64,000 nucleotides of DNA from Rhodoblastus acidophilus (GCF_025961575.1 NZ_JAOQNX010000018.1:44549-108548); one strand, 5' to 3'. Positions 9,141-18,273 are shown, counted from the stretch's first letter. The notes: generated from the sequence alone by a model not told the origin. Made by a program: numbers and translations.

Positions 9141-10219
9141 GCCAGTTTGACCCGAGCTCCGACGCCCCCCGCCCCGAGCGGCCGCGTCCGCGCGCCTTCC
9201 GCCTCGACCAGCTTGGCGAGGATATGGTCGCGCCCCAGCCCGATTATTACGAATTCGAGGCGGCGCAGGCCGCCGCCGCGCAGCCCTCCGTCGCCGCCGA
9301 AAAGGAGGAGCGCGCCACCGAGGAGGCGCAGGCCGAGGGCTTTGCGCCGAAGAAGGGCGGCTGGACCTGGGGCGGCGTGCTGCTCTCGGCGCTGGGCGCG
9401 CTGGTCTCGCTCTCCATCGCTTTGTGGCTGGACACGCTGATCGAGGAGCTGTTCGCCAAGAGCAAGGCGCTCGGCGCGCTGGGCCTCGGCCTCGCCGGCC
9501 TGATCCTGGTCGCCATCGGCGTGCTGGTCTCGCGCGAGATTTCCGTGCTCTACAAGCAGCGCGCCATTGCGCGGCTGCATCGCTCGCTCGCCATCGCCCA
9601 TGAGAATGACGATGTCGGCATGGCCAAGGCGAAAGTGGCCGAGCTGATCTCGCTCTATTCGGACAAGCCGGAAATGGATGTCGCGCGCAAGCGCCTCAAG
9701 GAATTGCGCAATGAGATCATCGACGGCGCGGCGCGGGTGGAGATCGCCGAAAAGGCGCTGATGCCGGCGCTGGATTCGGCGGCGCGCGCGGAAATCGCCA
9801 AGGCGGCCAAGGCGGTGTCGCTGGTGACCGCCATCGCCCCGCGCGCCATCATCGACGTGGTCTTCGTCGCCGCGCAGGCGCTGCGCCTGATCCGCCGAAT
9901 TTCGGAAATCTATGGCGGGCGTCCCGGCATGCTTGGCGCCTTCCGCCTGGCCCGGGCGGTGGGCACGCACCTGACCCTGACCGGCGCGGTCGCCATCGGC
10001 GATTCGCTGCTGCAGCAGATCGTCGGCCATGGCGTGGCCTCGCGCATTTCCTCAAGGCTCGGCGAGGGCGTGTTGAATGGCCTGCTGACGGCGCGCATCG
10101 GCCTGTCGGCCATGGCGGTGTGCCGGCCGATGCCGTTCATCGCGGAAAAGCAGCCGTCGATTTCCGACGTCGCGCCCTTCCTGCTGAAACGCGGCGACAA
10201 GGACAAGGCCGCGGGCTGA
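9137..10219 (+). CDS. ycjF: YcjF-family membrane protein (DUF697, TIGR01620)
   Basis: 360 residues. A charged N-terminal 70 residues precedes two membrane helices (about 80-100, WGGVLLSALGALVSLSIALW, and 110-130, GLGLAGLILVAIGVLV). The C-terminal DUF697 domain contains the RISEIYGGRPGMLGAFRLAR region. Start chosen at the ATG that overlaps the ycjX stop. YcjX and YcjF are almost always adjacent; the membrane protein probably anchors the ATPase partner. Confidence 0.88.
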   Translation: MSQFDPSSDAPRPERPRPRAFRLDQLGEDMVAPQPDYYEFEAAQAAAAQPSVAAEKEERATEEAQAEGFAPKKGGWTWGGVLLSALGALVSLSIALWLDTLIEELFAKSKALGALGLGLAGLILVAIGVLVSREISVLYKQRAIARLHRSLAIAHENDDVGMAKAKVAELISLYSDKPEMDVARKRLKELRNEIIDGAARVEIAEKALMPALDSAARAEIAKAAKAVSLVTAIAPRAIIDVVFVAAQALRLIRRISEIYGGRPGMLGAFRLARAVGTHLTLTGAVAIGDSLLQQIVGHGVASRISSRLGEGVLNGLLTARIGLSAMAVCRPMPFIAEKQPSISDVAPFLLKRGDKDKAAG

Positions 10220-10484
10220 CGGCGGTCCCCTCGCGGCCAGGGTCCTGTCAAGGGACCGGGTTTGACGCTGCAACCCGGCGCGCGCAGGCCGCGCGCCTCG
10301 TTGGCGCGCGAGCGTGAACACACTGAAACACATGACAAATCCGCGACTGACCCCTTGGTAACCCCTGCAACCTGTCGCGTGTCCTGCCGTTGGGGCATGT
10401 TGCTTCCCCAAGGGGTGGATCGAATGAAAGCGACGCGTCGAGGTCGCCATGCGTTCCGTCCCGTCGAAGCTGGGGGAGGACGCC

Positions 10485-10742
10485 ATGAAGCAGCATCTCG
10501 AACGCGCGCTTTACGAGATTTGTTACGCGCTCGCGGAATTCGAGCAGGCCAGGGCCAACAGACATGGCCCGGGAAGCCCGGCGAAAAACGTCCATGTCGC
10601 CGAGAAGGCCGACAGCGTCATTGTCCTGCTCCGCCTGTCGCAATGGGCCCTGGAGACGGCGCTGCGCTGCATCCGCGACATCGATCGCGCCGCCGCCGCG
10701 CCGCCGGCGATGAGCGGTCGCGAGCCGCCCGCCGCCCCGTGA
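10485..10742 (+). CDS. Small helical protein of unknown function (HLER family)
   Basis: 85 residues starting at an ATG preceded by GGGGGAGGACGCC, a strong ribosome-binding site. The N-terminus MKQHLERALYEICYALAEFE is amphipathic helix; a second helix (DSVIVLLRLSQWALETALRCIRD) follows, then a Pro/Ala tail. It aligns with the small protein at 54010-54225 (HLERSLIELNFALADL), so the window holds two paralogues. No known domain recognised; probably cytoplasmic. Confidence 0.6.
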   Translation: MKQHLERALYEICYALAEFEQARANRHGPGSPAKNVHVAEKADSVIVLLRLSQWALETALRCIRDIDRAAAAPPAMSGREPPAAP

Positions 10743-10857
10743 CAGGCGGCGCGCCTTAGGACCGGCTCAAACGCGGAAAGGACATGGGGAATCGTTAACT
10801 GGCCTCGATTACGGTGCGGCAATTGCTTGGGCCCAGCCGCTCAGAGGTTTTTGCATC

Positions 10858-11715
10858 ATGTCATTCGGCAAGCGAGGCGTGACGCCTCCGCAACAGGCTC
10901 CCGCGCCGTCCCCCGATGAGGAGGAGCCGGAGCCCCCCATCACCCGCCAGCCCCGGACGGTGGTGACGACCGAGAAGCTGAGCGTCCTCGATATCCTGCT
11001 CTATGGCGTCGGCTGCATCGCCGTGGCGGCCTGTCTCGTGCTTTATCTGAAGAAGACGCCGAGTCCCCCGCGCGAAAATCCCGTGCGCGAAAATGTCGTG
11101 CGCGAAGAGGTCGCGGAGCGGGCGCCGCCCGTCGCCTCCGACTATTCGCCGTTAGACGTCGTCCGGATCAATCTGGACAAGGGCGAAGCCGGACGCCTGT
11201 TCGACTTCGCGATCGTCGCCGCGCCCAGCGCCCGCTGTTTTGCCCGACTCAACACGGTCCGACCCTGGCGCCATCCCGGCTGGACCAACCGCGCGCTCGA
11301 CGAGCCCAACAGGATCCTGAAATTCCAATATGAGGTGGCGGGGCTGGCGCTGAGCTGCCTGATGACCGAGGACCAGCGCCGGTTCTGCAAGCCCGCGGAG
11401 CGCGCCAAGATCAAGAAGGCGGTCGCGTTCTATCTCGGCAAATATCGCCGGGAAGTCGCCGCGAAAAACCGCGTGGTCAAGCCGCCGCAGGACAAGCTGT
11501 ACAGGGCGCAGGACGAGATGTTCCGCACCCTCGCCGAGCGGATCAAGGCGTCGGACCCGGCCGCCGATGATGACGTGGGCGTCGACGACCCCGGCGAATT
11601 GTTCAAGGGCATCGCCAGCGTGACCGACGCGGGCTATTTCACCGCGGCCGATTTCGGTTCGGCCCCGGAATTCGCGCCCTACATCCGCCCGTCCCTGGCG
11701 AAACCCTGCGGGTGA
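10858..11715 (+). CDS. Hypothetical single-pass membrane protein
   Basis: 285 residues. A Pro/Glu-rich cytoplasmic N-terminus (1-40) is followed by one membrane helix (about 47-66, LDILLYGVGCIAVAACLVLY) and a soluble domain with six scattered cysteines (CFARL, LSCLMTEDQRRFCKP, a C-terminal KPCG). The cysteines suggest a periplasmic disulfide-bonded domain. I recognise no family. It stands alone, upstream of a convergent ferredoxin gene. Confidence 0.6.
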   Translation: MSFGKRGVTPPQQAPAPSPDEEEPEPPITRQPRTVVTTEKLSVLDILLYGVGCIAVAACLVLYLKKTPSPPRENPVRENVVREEVAERAPPVASDYSPLDVVRINLDKGEAGRLFDFAIVAAPSARCFARLNTVRPWRHPGWTNRALDEPNRILKFQYEVAGLALSCLMTEDQRRFCKPAERAKIKKAVAFYLGKYRREVAAKNRVVKPPQDKLYRAQDEMFRTLAERIKASDPAADDDVGVDDPGELFKGIASVTDAGYFTAADFGSAPEFAPYIRPSLAKPCG

Positions 11716-11724
11716 GGCGCGCCC

Positions 11725-12045
11725 TCACCCCTGCGAGGCCGGCAGCTCCAGCACCAGCCCGTCGAGCTCGTCGGACAGCTTGATCTGGCAAGACAGGCGC
11801 GAGGTCGGGCGCGGGTCCACGGCGAAATCGAGCATGTCGCTCTCCATGGGCTCGGGCTTCGGCAGCTTGTCCGCCCATTCCTTGGCGACATAGACATGGC
11901 AGGTGGCGCAGGCGCAGGCGCCGCCGCATTCCGCATAAATCTCCTCGACGCCGGCGTTGCGCGCGATCTCCATGGCCGTCTGGCCAGGCTGGCCCTCCAG
12001 CTCGCGCTTTTCGCCCTTCGTATTGACAAAAATGACCTTGACCAT
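11725..12045 (-). CDS. Adrenodoxin-type 2Fe-2S ferredoxin
   Basis: 106 residues. Cluster ligands are Cys-X5-Cys-X2-Cys in ECGGACACATCHVYV, with the fourth cysteine in RLSCQIKL, the pattern of the vertebrate-type (FdxB/terpredoxin) ferredoxins. It transfers single electrons, for example to P450s or Fe-S assembly. It stands about 60 bases upstream of, and in the same direction as, the gene at 12110 and may be co-transcribed with it. Confidence 0.92.
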   Translation of the reverse strand: MVKVIFVNTKGEKRELEGQPGQTAMEIARNAGVEEIYAECGGACACATCHVYVAKEWADKLPKPEPMESDMLDFAVDPRPTSRLSCQIKLSDELDGLVLELPASQG

Positions 12046-12109
12046 GTGGTGTTTCCGATCTGGCGCCTAATTTTTCGCCTTTTAGTCGGGATCGGCGAAA
12101 ATCGCCAGT

Positions 12110-12379
12110 TCAATCGGCGTGAGGCCCCGCCAGCAGCGCGCAGCCGGCGCCCACCTCTTCTGGCGCCGCGCCGATCTCCGCCGCGAACTGCAGCAGCAGC
12201 GTCTCGTCGGCGGCCAGATGCGCCATCACCCCGGCCAAAAACCCCGGTTCGGCCGCCGCCTGGCGCAAATGGGCGGGATCGAGTCCGCTCAGCGCCAAAA
12301 AACACTGGAGACGCTCGTCGTCGCCGGCAAGAAAGGCCAAACCCTTGATCGCCATATCTTCGGCGACTTCACGATTCAT
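12110..12379 (-). CDS. DUF3572 family protein
   Basis: About 89 residues beginning MNREVAEDMAIKGLAFLAGD, typical of the small alpha-helical DUF3572 family of alphaproteobacteria, which is often encoded divergently from divK as here. The frame remains open to a TTG at 12445 (111 residues), but family resemblance begins at the ATG. Neither start has a good ribosome-binding site. Function unknown. Confidence 0.7.
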   Translation of the reverse strand: MNREVAEDMAIKGLAFLAGDDERLQCFLALSGLDPAHLRQAAAEPGFLAGVMAHLAADETLLLQFAAEIGAAPEEVGAGCALLAGPHAD

Positions 12380-12544
12380 TTTGGGTTTTCGCGGGGCGCC
12401 GAGGACCAAGAGCGTTTCTCTTTTCAATGGAACAATTTGGCTCAAGTTCTACCCTGGGGTGAAGCGCATTTTCAATTCGTCAATGTCTGTTGGTTAGCTT
12501 GTCCGCGAGACTCCTGAGGTCGGGCGCGCCCGAAGCGGAACCCC

Positions 12545-12913
12545 ATGGTAAAAAAAGTCCTGATCGTTGAAGACAACGAACTCAATATGAAGCTCTTCAA
12601 CGATCTGTTGGAAGCGCACGGCTACCAGACCATCCAGACCCGCAACGGGGTCGAGGCGGTGTCGCTGGCGCGCGCGCATCATCCCAATCTCATCCTGATG
12701 GACATTCAGCTTCCCGAAGTGTCGGGCCTCCAGGTCACGCAATGGCTGAAGGACGACCCCGGTCTCGCCGACATTCCCGTGGTCGCCATCACCGCCTTCG
12801 CCATGAAGGGCGACGAGGAAAAAATTCTCCAGGGCGGCTGCGAGGCCTATCTGTCCAAGCCGATTTCCGTGGTCAAGTTTTTGGAAACGGTGCGGAAATT
12901 CATCGGAGACTAG
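12545..12913 (+). CDS. divK: Single-domain response regulator DivK
   Basis: 122 residues, a stand-alone receiver domain. Acidic pocket Glu9-Asp10, phospho-acceptor Asp53 in LILMDIQLP, switch Thr in AITAFAM and Lys in YLSKPIS. Very close to Caulobacter DivK, which links the PleC/DivJ kinases to the CtrA pathway and controls polarity and division. PleD follows in the usual order, but 271 bases of inverted-repeat DNA separate them. Confidence 0.95.
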   Translation: MVKKVLIVEDNELNMKLFNDLLEAHGYQTIQTRNGVEAVSLARAHHPNLILMDIQLPEVSGLQVTQWLKDDPGLADIPVVAITAFAMKGDEEKILQGGCEAYLSKPISVVKFLETVRKFIGD

Positions 12914-13180
12914 GGCCTGTGAACGGATGTGGCATGAGCCGTGACGCTGGGCATTTTGGCTTGCGGGCAGGAGCCGGTTGCAGCCAATATCGCGGATATT
13001 GGCAAGACCGGCGACGCACTCCGCAAGCCAAAAGGCCCGCGCCCGAAGGGTTTGGCCGAAACGGCCGCCTGGTTCGTCTAAGTCGAGGGCCAATATTCTC
13101 AATATTGGCCCTCGACGTCTCCTGCCATGCGTCTCGTTTCGGCCAAATCCCGGCCCATGCCACATCCGTTCACAGGCCCT
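12912..13180. repeat. 269-bp element of nested inverted repeats between divK and pleD
   Basis: Outer arms 12912-12936 and 13156-13180 are a perfect 25-bp inverted repeat (arm begins AGGGCCTGTGAACGG), extendable to 30 bp with one mismatch. Inside are two side-by-side stem-loops. Arm 1 is TTTTGGCTTGCGG 12954-12966 with 13021-13033, enclosing GCCAATATC 12983-12991 with 12995-13003. Arm 2 is 13048-13063 with 13135-13150 (one mismatch), enclosing a perfect 16-bp stem 13082-13097 with 13101-13116. No credible protein is encoded. The left arm begins in the divK stop codon. Confidence 0.9.
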
Positions 13181-13184
13181 GCTC

Positions 13185-14567
13185 ATGACCGCGCGCGTTC
13201 TGGTGGTCGACGACCTCCTCCCCAATGTGAAGCTGCTCGAAGCGCGCCTCACCGCCGAATATTTTGACGTGGTGACGGCCACCAACGGATTCGAGGCCCT
13301 GAAAATCTGCGAGCGCGGCGAATGCGATATCGTGCTGCTCGACGTGATGATGCCGGGCATGGACGGGTTCGAGGTCTGCCGCAAGCTCAAGGCCAATCCG
13401 GACACGCTGCATCTGCCGGTGATCATGGTGACGGCGCTCGACCAGACCTCCGACCGGGTCCGCGGACTCGAGGCCGGCGCCGACGATTTCCTCACCAAGC
13501 CGATCGACGAGATCGCGCTGATGGCGCGCGTGCGCTCGCTGGCGCGTCTGAAAACCTCGGTGGACGAGCTGCGCGCCCGCGCGGAAACCTCGGTGGCGCT
13601 TGGCGTCACCGACGCGGTGGACCACAGGCTCGACAGCGGGATCGGCGGCAGGGTGCTGCTGGTCGACGATCGCGTCAATTCCTGCGAGAAAATCCTGTCG
13701 GCCCTGAGCGACCGCTACGAGGTCGATGTCGAGCCCGACGCGGCCGAAGCCCTGTTCCGCGCCTCCGACACCCCTTACGAGCTGGTGATGGTCAGCCTTG
13801 GGCTCGCGGCTTACGACGGCTTGCGGCTGTGCAGCCAGTTGCGCTCGGTGGAGCGCACCCGCCACACGCCGATCCTGATGGTCGCCGATATCGAGGATCG
13901 CGCCCGCGTGCTGCGCGGCCTCGACCTCGGCGTGAACGATTATCTGGTCCGCCCCATCGACAAGAACGAGATCATCGCCCGCGCCCGCACCCAGGTGCGC
14001 CGCAAGCGCTATGCGGATTCGCTGCGCTCCAACGTGCAGGCGGCGCTGGAAATGGCGGTGGTCGACCCGCTCACCGGCCTCAACAACCGCCGCTATCTGC
14101 AGACCCATGTGGTCGGATTGATGGAGCAGAGCGCGCAAAAGGGCCGTCCGCTCTCGGCGATGGTGCTCGACATCGACCATTTCAAAGGGGTCAACGACAC
14201 CTACGGCCACGATGTCGGCGACGACATTTTAAGAGGCTTCGCGGCGCGGGTGCGGCGCGTGGTGCGCGGCGCCGATCTGTTGTGCCGCTTCGGCGGCGAG
14301 GAATTCGTGATCGTCATGCCGGAGACCCGCCTGGCCGTGGCCCGGCTGGTGGCCGAGCGGGTGCGCGCCAGCGTGGCGGCGACGCCCTTTCCGATCTGCG
14401 GCGGCTTGGAGACGCTTGGCGTCACCGTGTCGATCGGCGTGGCGGCATCCCATGGCGGCGAAAGCCCGGACGCCCTGTTCAAGCGCGCCGACCAGGCGCT
14501 TTATCGCGCCAAGAGCGGCGGGCGCAACCGCGTGACGGTCGACGACGGCAGCGCCGCCGCCGCGTGA
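13185..14567 (+). CDS. pleD: Diguanylate cyclase response regulator PleD
   Basis: 460 residues: receiver 1 (phospho-Asp in IVLLDVMMPGMDG), a degenerate receiver 2 in which the Asp site reads LVMVSLGLAAYDG, and a GGDEF domain with active site FGGEEF and inhibitory I-site RGAD just upstream. Full length for PleD. It makes cyclic di-GMP to drive the motile-to-sessile transition. The ATG at 13185 starts the receiver domain; the frame extends back into the inverted-repeat element, which is not protein-like. The usual divK coupling may be altered by that element. Confidence 0.95.
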   Translation: MTARVLVVDDLLPNVKLLEARLTAEYFDVVTATNGFEALKICERGECDIVLLDVMMPGMDGFEVCRKLKANPDTLHLPVIMVTALDQTSDRVRGLEAGADDFLTKPIDEIALMARVRSLARLKTSVDELRARAETSVALGVTDAVDHRLDSGIGGRVLLVDDRVNSCEKILSALSDRYEVDVEPDAAEALFRASDTPYELVMVSLGLAAYDGLRLCSQLRSVERTRHTPILMVADIEDRARVLRGLDLGVNDYLVRPIDKNEIIARARTQVRRKRYADSLRSNVQAALEMAVVDPLTGLNNRRYLQTHVVGLMEQSAQKGRPLSAMVLDIDHFKGVNDTYGHDVGDDILRGFAARVRRVVRGADLLCRFGGEEFVIVMPETRLAVARLVAERVRASVAATPFPICGGLETLGVTVSIGVAASHGGESPDALFKRADQALYRAKSGGRNRVTVDDGSAAAA

Positions 14568-14570
14568 GCG

Positions 14571-15650
14571 TCAGCGCGCCTCGCCTTTCCGCCCCAGCAA
14601 CACCAGGACGAGCTCCGCCTGGCTGTGCGTGTGCGTCTTCTGGAACAGACGCGCGAGATGCGTGCGCGCCGTCGAGCGGGCGACGCCAAGGCGCCGCGCC
14701 GCAGCGGCCACGCCCTCGCCGCGCAGCATTTCCTCTGCGAGCGCAGCTTCCGCCGCGGTGAAGCCGAAGGCGGCGAAGGCGCTTCCGCGGTCCGGCGCCG
14801 GTTCAATCATCACCAGCGCCGTCGGCCATGAGGGCAGCCGCCAGGGCAGATCGACGGCGACGGAGGTGACCAGCGCCTTGAGCGCGGCCCGGCCGGCGCG
14901 GCGGAGAACGATGGATTCGGTCGTGGCCGGCTTCTCGGCGCAACGCGCGATGGCCGCGCGCAATCTTGCGGCGTCCTCCGGGTCGAACAGGCGCGAGACG
15001 CCGCGCCGGGCGAGCGGCAGCCCGTCGACCAGCAAGGCGCGCGCAGGGGCGTTGGCGTCCAGCACCCCGCCGTCGCGGTCGACGAACAGCGCGGCCTGAC
15101 GCGTCAGTTCGAAATGTTTCAGCGTGGCGACCGGCGCGTGCGTCGCCAAGGCCAGCCTTGTATTGACCTCCAGGGCGCGCATGAGGTGGGGGGCGATGCG
15201 CCGCATCAGCTCGAGCTGGCTGTCGTCGAAAGCTCGGGCGCCCTGCACGGTGAGAACCGTTTGCCGGGCGGCGTCGACCCGGAGAACCGCGCTCGCCATC
15301 GCCATGACGCCCTGGGGCCGCAGGAAATCATTATAAAATTCGGTTTTCTCGAGCTCAGCCGCGGGAACGACCATCCTGTCCGTCTGGACGGCGCCGACCG
15401 GCGCGTTGACCGAGGCGAGCCAAGCGGGATTGCGGGCGTGATAATAGCCGGTGTAGGCCTCGATCGTCGCCGCATCGACGCCGACCATGCAGCCCCAGCA
15501 GTCCTCCGGGCGCCGGCCGAGCCCGGCCAGACCGATGCTGGGAGCGCCGAGCGCGCCGGCGATGGCGGCAAGGGCCTCCGGCCAGGAGGTCATGTCGAGG
15601 CTGGCGGCATGGATGCTGTCCAGCAATTTGGGCAAGAGACCGGACGTCAT
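14571..15650 (-). CDS. LuxR-family transcriptional regulator
   Basis: 359 residues. The C-terminal 65 residues form a LuxR/GerE helix-turn-helix (FTAAEAALAEEMLRG, VAAAARRLGVARSTARTHLARLFQKTHTHSQAELV). The first 290 residues are a PAS/GAF-like sensor region without a receiver domain, in a layout common among orphan alphaproteobacterial regulators. It converges on pleD with only 3 bases between stop codons. Ligand and targets unknown. Confidence 0.8.
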   Translation of the reverse strand: MTSGLLPKLLDSIHAASLDMTSWPEALAAIAGALGAPSIGLAGLGRRPEDCWGCMVGVDAATIEAYTGYYHARNPAWLASVNAPVGAVQTDRMVVPAAELEKTEFYNDFLRPQGVMAMASAVLRVDAARQTVLTVQGARAFDDSQLELMRRIAPHLMRALEVNTRLALATHAPVATLKHFELTRQAALFVDRDGGVLDANAPARALLVDGLPLARRGVSRLFDPEDAARLRAAIARCAEKPATTESIVLRRAGRAALKALVTSVAVDLPWRLPSWPTALVMIEPAPDRGSAFAAFGFTAAEAALAEEMLRGEGVAAAARRLGVARSTARTHLARLFQKTHTHSQAELVLVLLGRKGEAR

Positions 15651-15949
15651 GCCGCGCTCCCCGAAAATTTGGTCCGGATCAAATCAACAGTCGTATCCAC
15701 TTCAAACAGCGCGAATCATTCTGGGGATATTTTCAGTTCGGTCAAACCCCTCGGCGGCGAAGGGGCGGCGCGACGATTGCAGTAACGCAAGGTCAACCGA
15801 CCGCACTTGTTCCGGCGCTCCATCATTCGCATGACGACCCGCCGTCGGAAGGGGGGCAAGCTTCCGAGGCTACTCCCTTCAAAGCATTTCATTTTCCGCG
15901 CCGCGCGCCTCGATGAGGCTGGCGCCTCTTCAGCTTCTGGAGATCTCGG

Positions 15950-16600
15950 ATGGACGATATTGCCGCCCTCTCGCCCGAACGCCTGTTCGCGCTGCTGCGC
16001 GCCGTTTCCGGATTCGAACGCCCCTCCGACGACGACCCGCGTGTTCCGCGCGGCCCCGCCGGTCCGGTGATCCGCGCCGCGCTCGCGCATGTTAACGTCT
16101 TCAATCCCCATCCGGAGCCATGGAAGACGAAGCGGGCCGACCTCGATCAAACTTCGGAGAGCGACTTCGGGCCTTATCCCCAACCGTGGCGCGTGCTGCT
16201 GGCGGAGCTGTTGCGCCGGCATCCGGAGCTTTGGGAACCTGTCCACGGCGGCCCCCTGGGCGCTGTCTCCCGCGCCGGGCTGGCGCGCGCGGTCGGCGAG
16301 GAAATCGTCGCGCGGGCGGAACTGATCCAGACGGTCATCCATGCGACCGCCGGAAAGGCAGCCGAACATGGCGGCGCCAAAGCCTTCATCCTCGACGTCA
16401 TCGACGATCTGTGCCCGCCTCCGCCCAAAAAACCGTTTCCGTGGCCCCATGGCGAGCTGACCGGCGAGGATCTCGCCGTCATCGCCGCCACCCTGGACCT
16501 TGGCGCGCAGCAGACGGCGAGCCCGGCGTTGAGGGAGGCGCTGGCCGGCGCCGCCAACAGGCTGCTGCAACAGTCGCTGCGCCCCGAACTGCGAAGCTGA
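15950..16600 (+). CDS. Hypothetical protein
   Basis: 216 residues, no membrane segment or signal peptide. A short N-terminal helical region is followed by a Pro-rich linker and FNPHPEPWK, and later DDLCPPPPKKPFPWPHGEL. The last 45 residues are helical (DLAVIAATLDLGAQQ). The start ATG lies after GGAGATCTCGG. I do not recognise a family. It stands between a divergent LuxR gene and the COG3146 acyltransferase. Confidence 0.55.
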   Translation: MDDIAALSPERLFALLRAVSGFERPSDDDPRVPRGPAGPVIRAALAHVNVFNPHPEPWKTKRADLDQTSESDFGPYPQPWRVLLAELLRRHPELWEPVHGGPLGAVSRAGLARAVGEEIVARAELIQTVIHATAGKAAEHGGAKAFILDVIDDLCPPPPKKPFPWPHGELTGEDLAVIAATLDLGAQQTASPALREALAGAANRLLQQSLRPELRS

Positions 16601-16718
16601 GAGGAGCCAGTGACCGCCCGCCCAGGCGGGCCCGCCGCGCGCGCCTCCCCCGCGCGCGGTTTCCTTCGTGTCCCCGCGCGCACTGGAATGGCGCGGCTCT
16701 TGCTCCCATCTTGGCGGC

Positions 16719-17900
16719 ATGACGACATTCCGCCTGCGCATCGCGCAAACCCTCGCCGAAGTTCCGCCCGAAACCTGGGACGCCTGCGCCAACCCTCCCG
16801 GACAGACCGGCGAGGAGCGCTTCAACCCGTTCATCACTCATGCTTTCCTGCACGCTTTGGAGACGACCGGCTGCGTCGGCGGGCGCACCGGCTGGAGCCC
16901 TGCGCATGTTCTGATCGAGAGCGATGAAAAACTCGTCGCCTGCGCCCCCGCCTATTTCAAAAGCCATTCGCAGGGCGAATATGTTTTCGATCACGCCCTC
17001 GCCGACGCCTTTTCGCGGGCGGGCGGGCGCTACTATCCCAAACTTTTGTGCGCGACGCCGTTCACCCCGGTCAACGGCCGCCGCCTGCTCGTCGCCGCCG
17101 ACGCCCCCCAAGGCGCGCGCGAAGCCGTTGTCGCCGGCTTGCGCCAGCTCGCCGCCAAAACCGAGGCCTCGTCGCTGCACGTGAATTTCGCCGATGCGCC
17201 CGACATGGATTTTTTGCGCGCGCGAAATTTTTCGCCGCGAAAAGGCCAGCAATTCCACTTTTTCAATCGCGGCTACGCCGGTTTTGACGATTTTCTGGGC
17301 GCCCTCGCCTCGCGGAAACGCAAAGCCATCCGCAAGGAGCGCGAACAGGCGCTTTCGGCAGGCATTGAAGTGGAATGGGTGACGGGCGCCGCCCTCACGG
17401 AAGCGCATTGGGATGCGTTTTTCGCGTTTTACATCGACACCGGAAGCCGCAAATGGGGCCGTCCCTATCTGACCCGCGCCTTCTTTTCCGCGCTCGGCGA
17501 AAAGCTCGGCGACCGCGTTCTTCTGGTGATGGCGCGACGAAATGGCCGCCCGATCGCCGGGGCGCTCAATCTGATCGGCGACGACGCGCTCTACGGCCGC
17601 AACTGGGGCTGCCTCGAAGACCACCCCTGCCTGCATTTCGAGCTGTGCTATTATCAGGCGATCGATTTCGCCCTGTCGCGCGGCTTGAAGCGGGTCGAGG
17701 CCGGCGCCCAGGGCGAGCACAAGTTGGCGCGCGGCTATGAGCCGGTGGCCACCTTTTCGGCGCACGAATTCCGTGATCCGCGGCTGGCCGCAGCGGCCGA
17801 GGATTTTTTCGCCCACGAGGGCGCGGCGGTGGAGGAAGTGATCGCCGAATATGCGGCCATGGCGCCGTTCAGGAAGGGGGAGAGTCCGACAAAATCATGA
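16719..17900 (+). CDS. COG3146 / FemAB-like GNAT acyltransferase
   Basis: 393 residues of the DUF482/COG3146 family, predicted peptidogalycan-type proteins with a duplicated GNAT fold. Family signatures include NPFITHAFLHALE near residue 30, RKAIRKEREQ near 200, YIDTGSRKWGRPYLTRAFF near 230 and EHKLARGYEP near 335. Start placed at MTTFRLRIAQ (16719), where the family begins. Substrate not established. Confidence 0.82.
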   Translation: MTTFRLRIAQTLAEVPPETWDACANPPGQTGEERFNPFITHAFLHALETTGCVGGRTGWSPAHVLIESDEKLVACAPAYFKSHSQGEYVFDHALADAFSRAGGRYYPKLLCATPFTPVNGRRLLVAADAPQGAREAVVAGLRQLAAKTEASSLHVNFADAPDMDFLRARNFSPRKGQQFHFFNRGYAGFDDFLGALASRKRKAIRKEREQALSAGIEVEWVTGAALTEAHWDAFFAFYIDTGSRKWGRPYLTRAFFSALGEKLGDRVLLVMARRNGRPIAGALNLIGDDALYGRNWGCLEDHPCLHFELCYYQAIDFALSRGLKRVEAGAQGEHKLARGYEPVATFSAHEFRDPRLAAAAEDFFAHEGAAVEEVIAEYAAMAPFRKGESPTKS

Positions 17901-17931
17901 CAGTTCTTTCGTTGTGTGCCAGTGTGGCGAC

Positions 17932-18135
17932 ATGGCCGATCCGCTCAGAGAATTCGTGATGGAAAGCGCACTCGCCCGCGCCGAGGAAACACTGCCCGAC
18001 CGCCGCGCCTTCGGCCTGAACGCGCAGGATTGGAAAAGATTTGTCGAAGCCTTGGACACGCCGATCCGTCCCCTGCCCCGGCTCAAAAGCCTTTTCGCGA
18101 CGTCGAGCGTGTTCGAGCGCGAAGACAAGAGCTGA
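17932..18135 (+). pseudogene. Truncated DUF1778 (TacA-type) antitoxin
   Basis: 67 residues matching the C-terminal two thirds of DUF1778 antitoxins: REFVMESALARAEETLPDRRAFGL, then DWKRFVEALDTPIRPLPRLKSL. The N-terminal DNA-binding ribbon-helix-helix (normally about 25 more residues) is missing; the sequence before 17932 belongs to the end of the previous gene. Followed by a broken toxin remnant, so the pair is probably inactive, though the toxin-binding tail could still be made. Confidence 0.7.
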
Positions 18136-18273
18136 TGCCCTACTTTTGCTCGACCGTCTCGCGGTGGACAGCAGCGCGCGCGGGAAAGAGCTCGGCGCGA
18201 ACTTCTGGGGAACGCGATGCTGCGGTCCTGCTCAAGGATGTGCGCGCGCTCGTGGGCGCCGCAAAGCCCGCTT
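18136..18273 (+). pseudogene. Remnant of a GNAT-type (TacT) toxin
   Basis: In the frame of 18041-18751 the sequence reads LLLLDRLAVDSSARGKELGANF, which is the acetyl-CoA-binding stretch of TacT-like toxins (LARLAVDxxxQGxGLG). It then moves out of frame; a neighbouring frame continues with ERDAAVLLKDVRALVGAA, resembling the following helix. The remaining gene is absent. This position just after a TacA-like gene supports a decayed toxin-antitoxin pair. Confidence 0.6.

Noticed and set aside
7374..10030. Long minus-strand frames opposite ycjX and ycjF
   Set aside because: Antisense shadows; the plus-strand genes have clear family motifs and an ATGA overlap.
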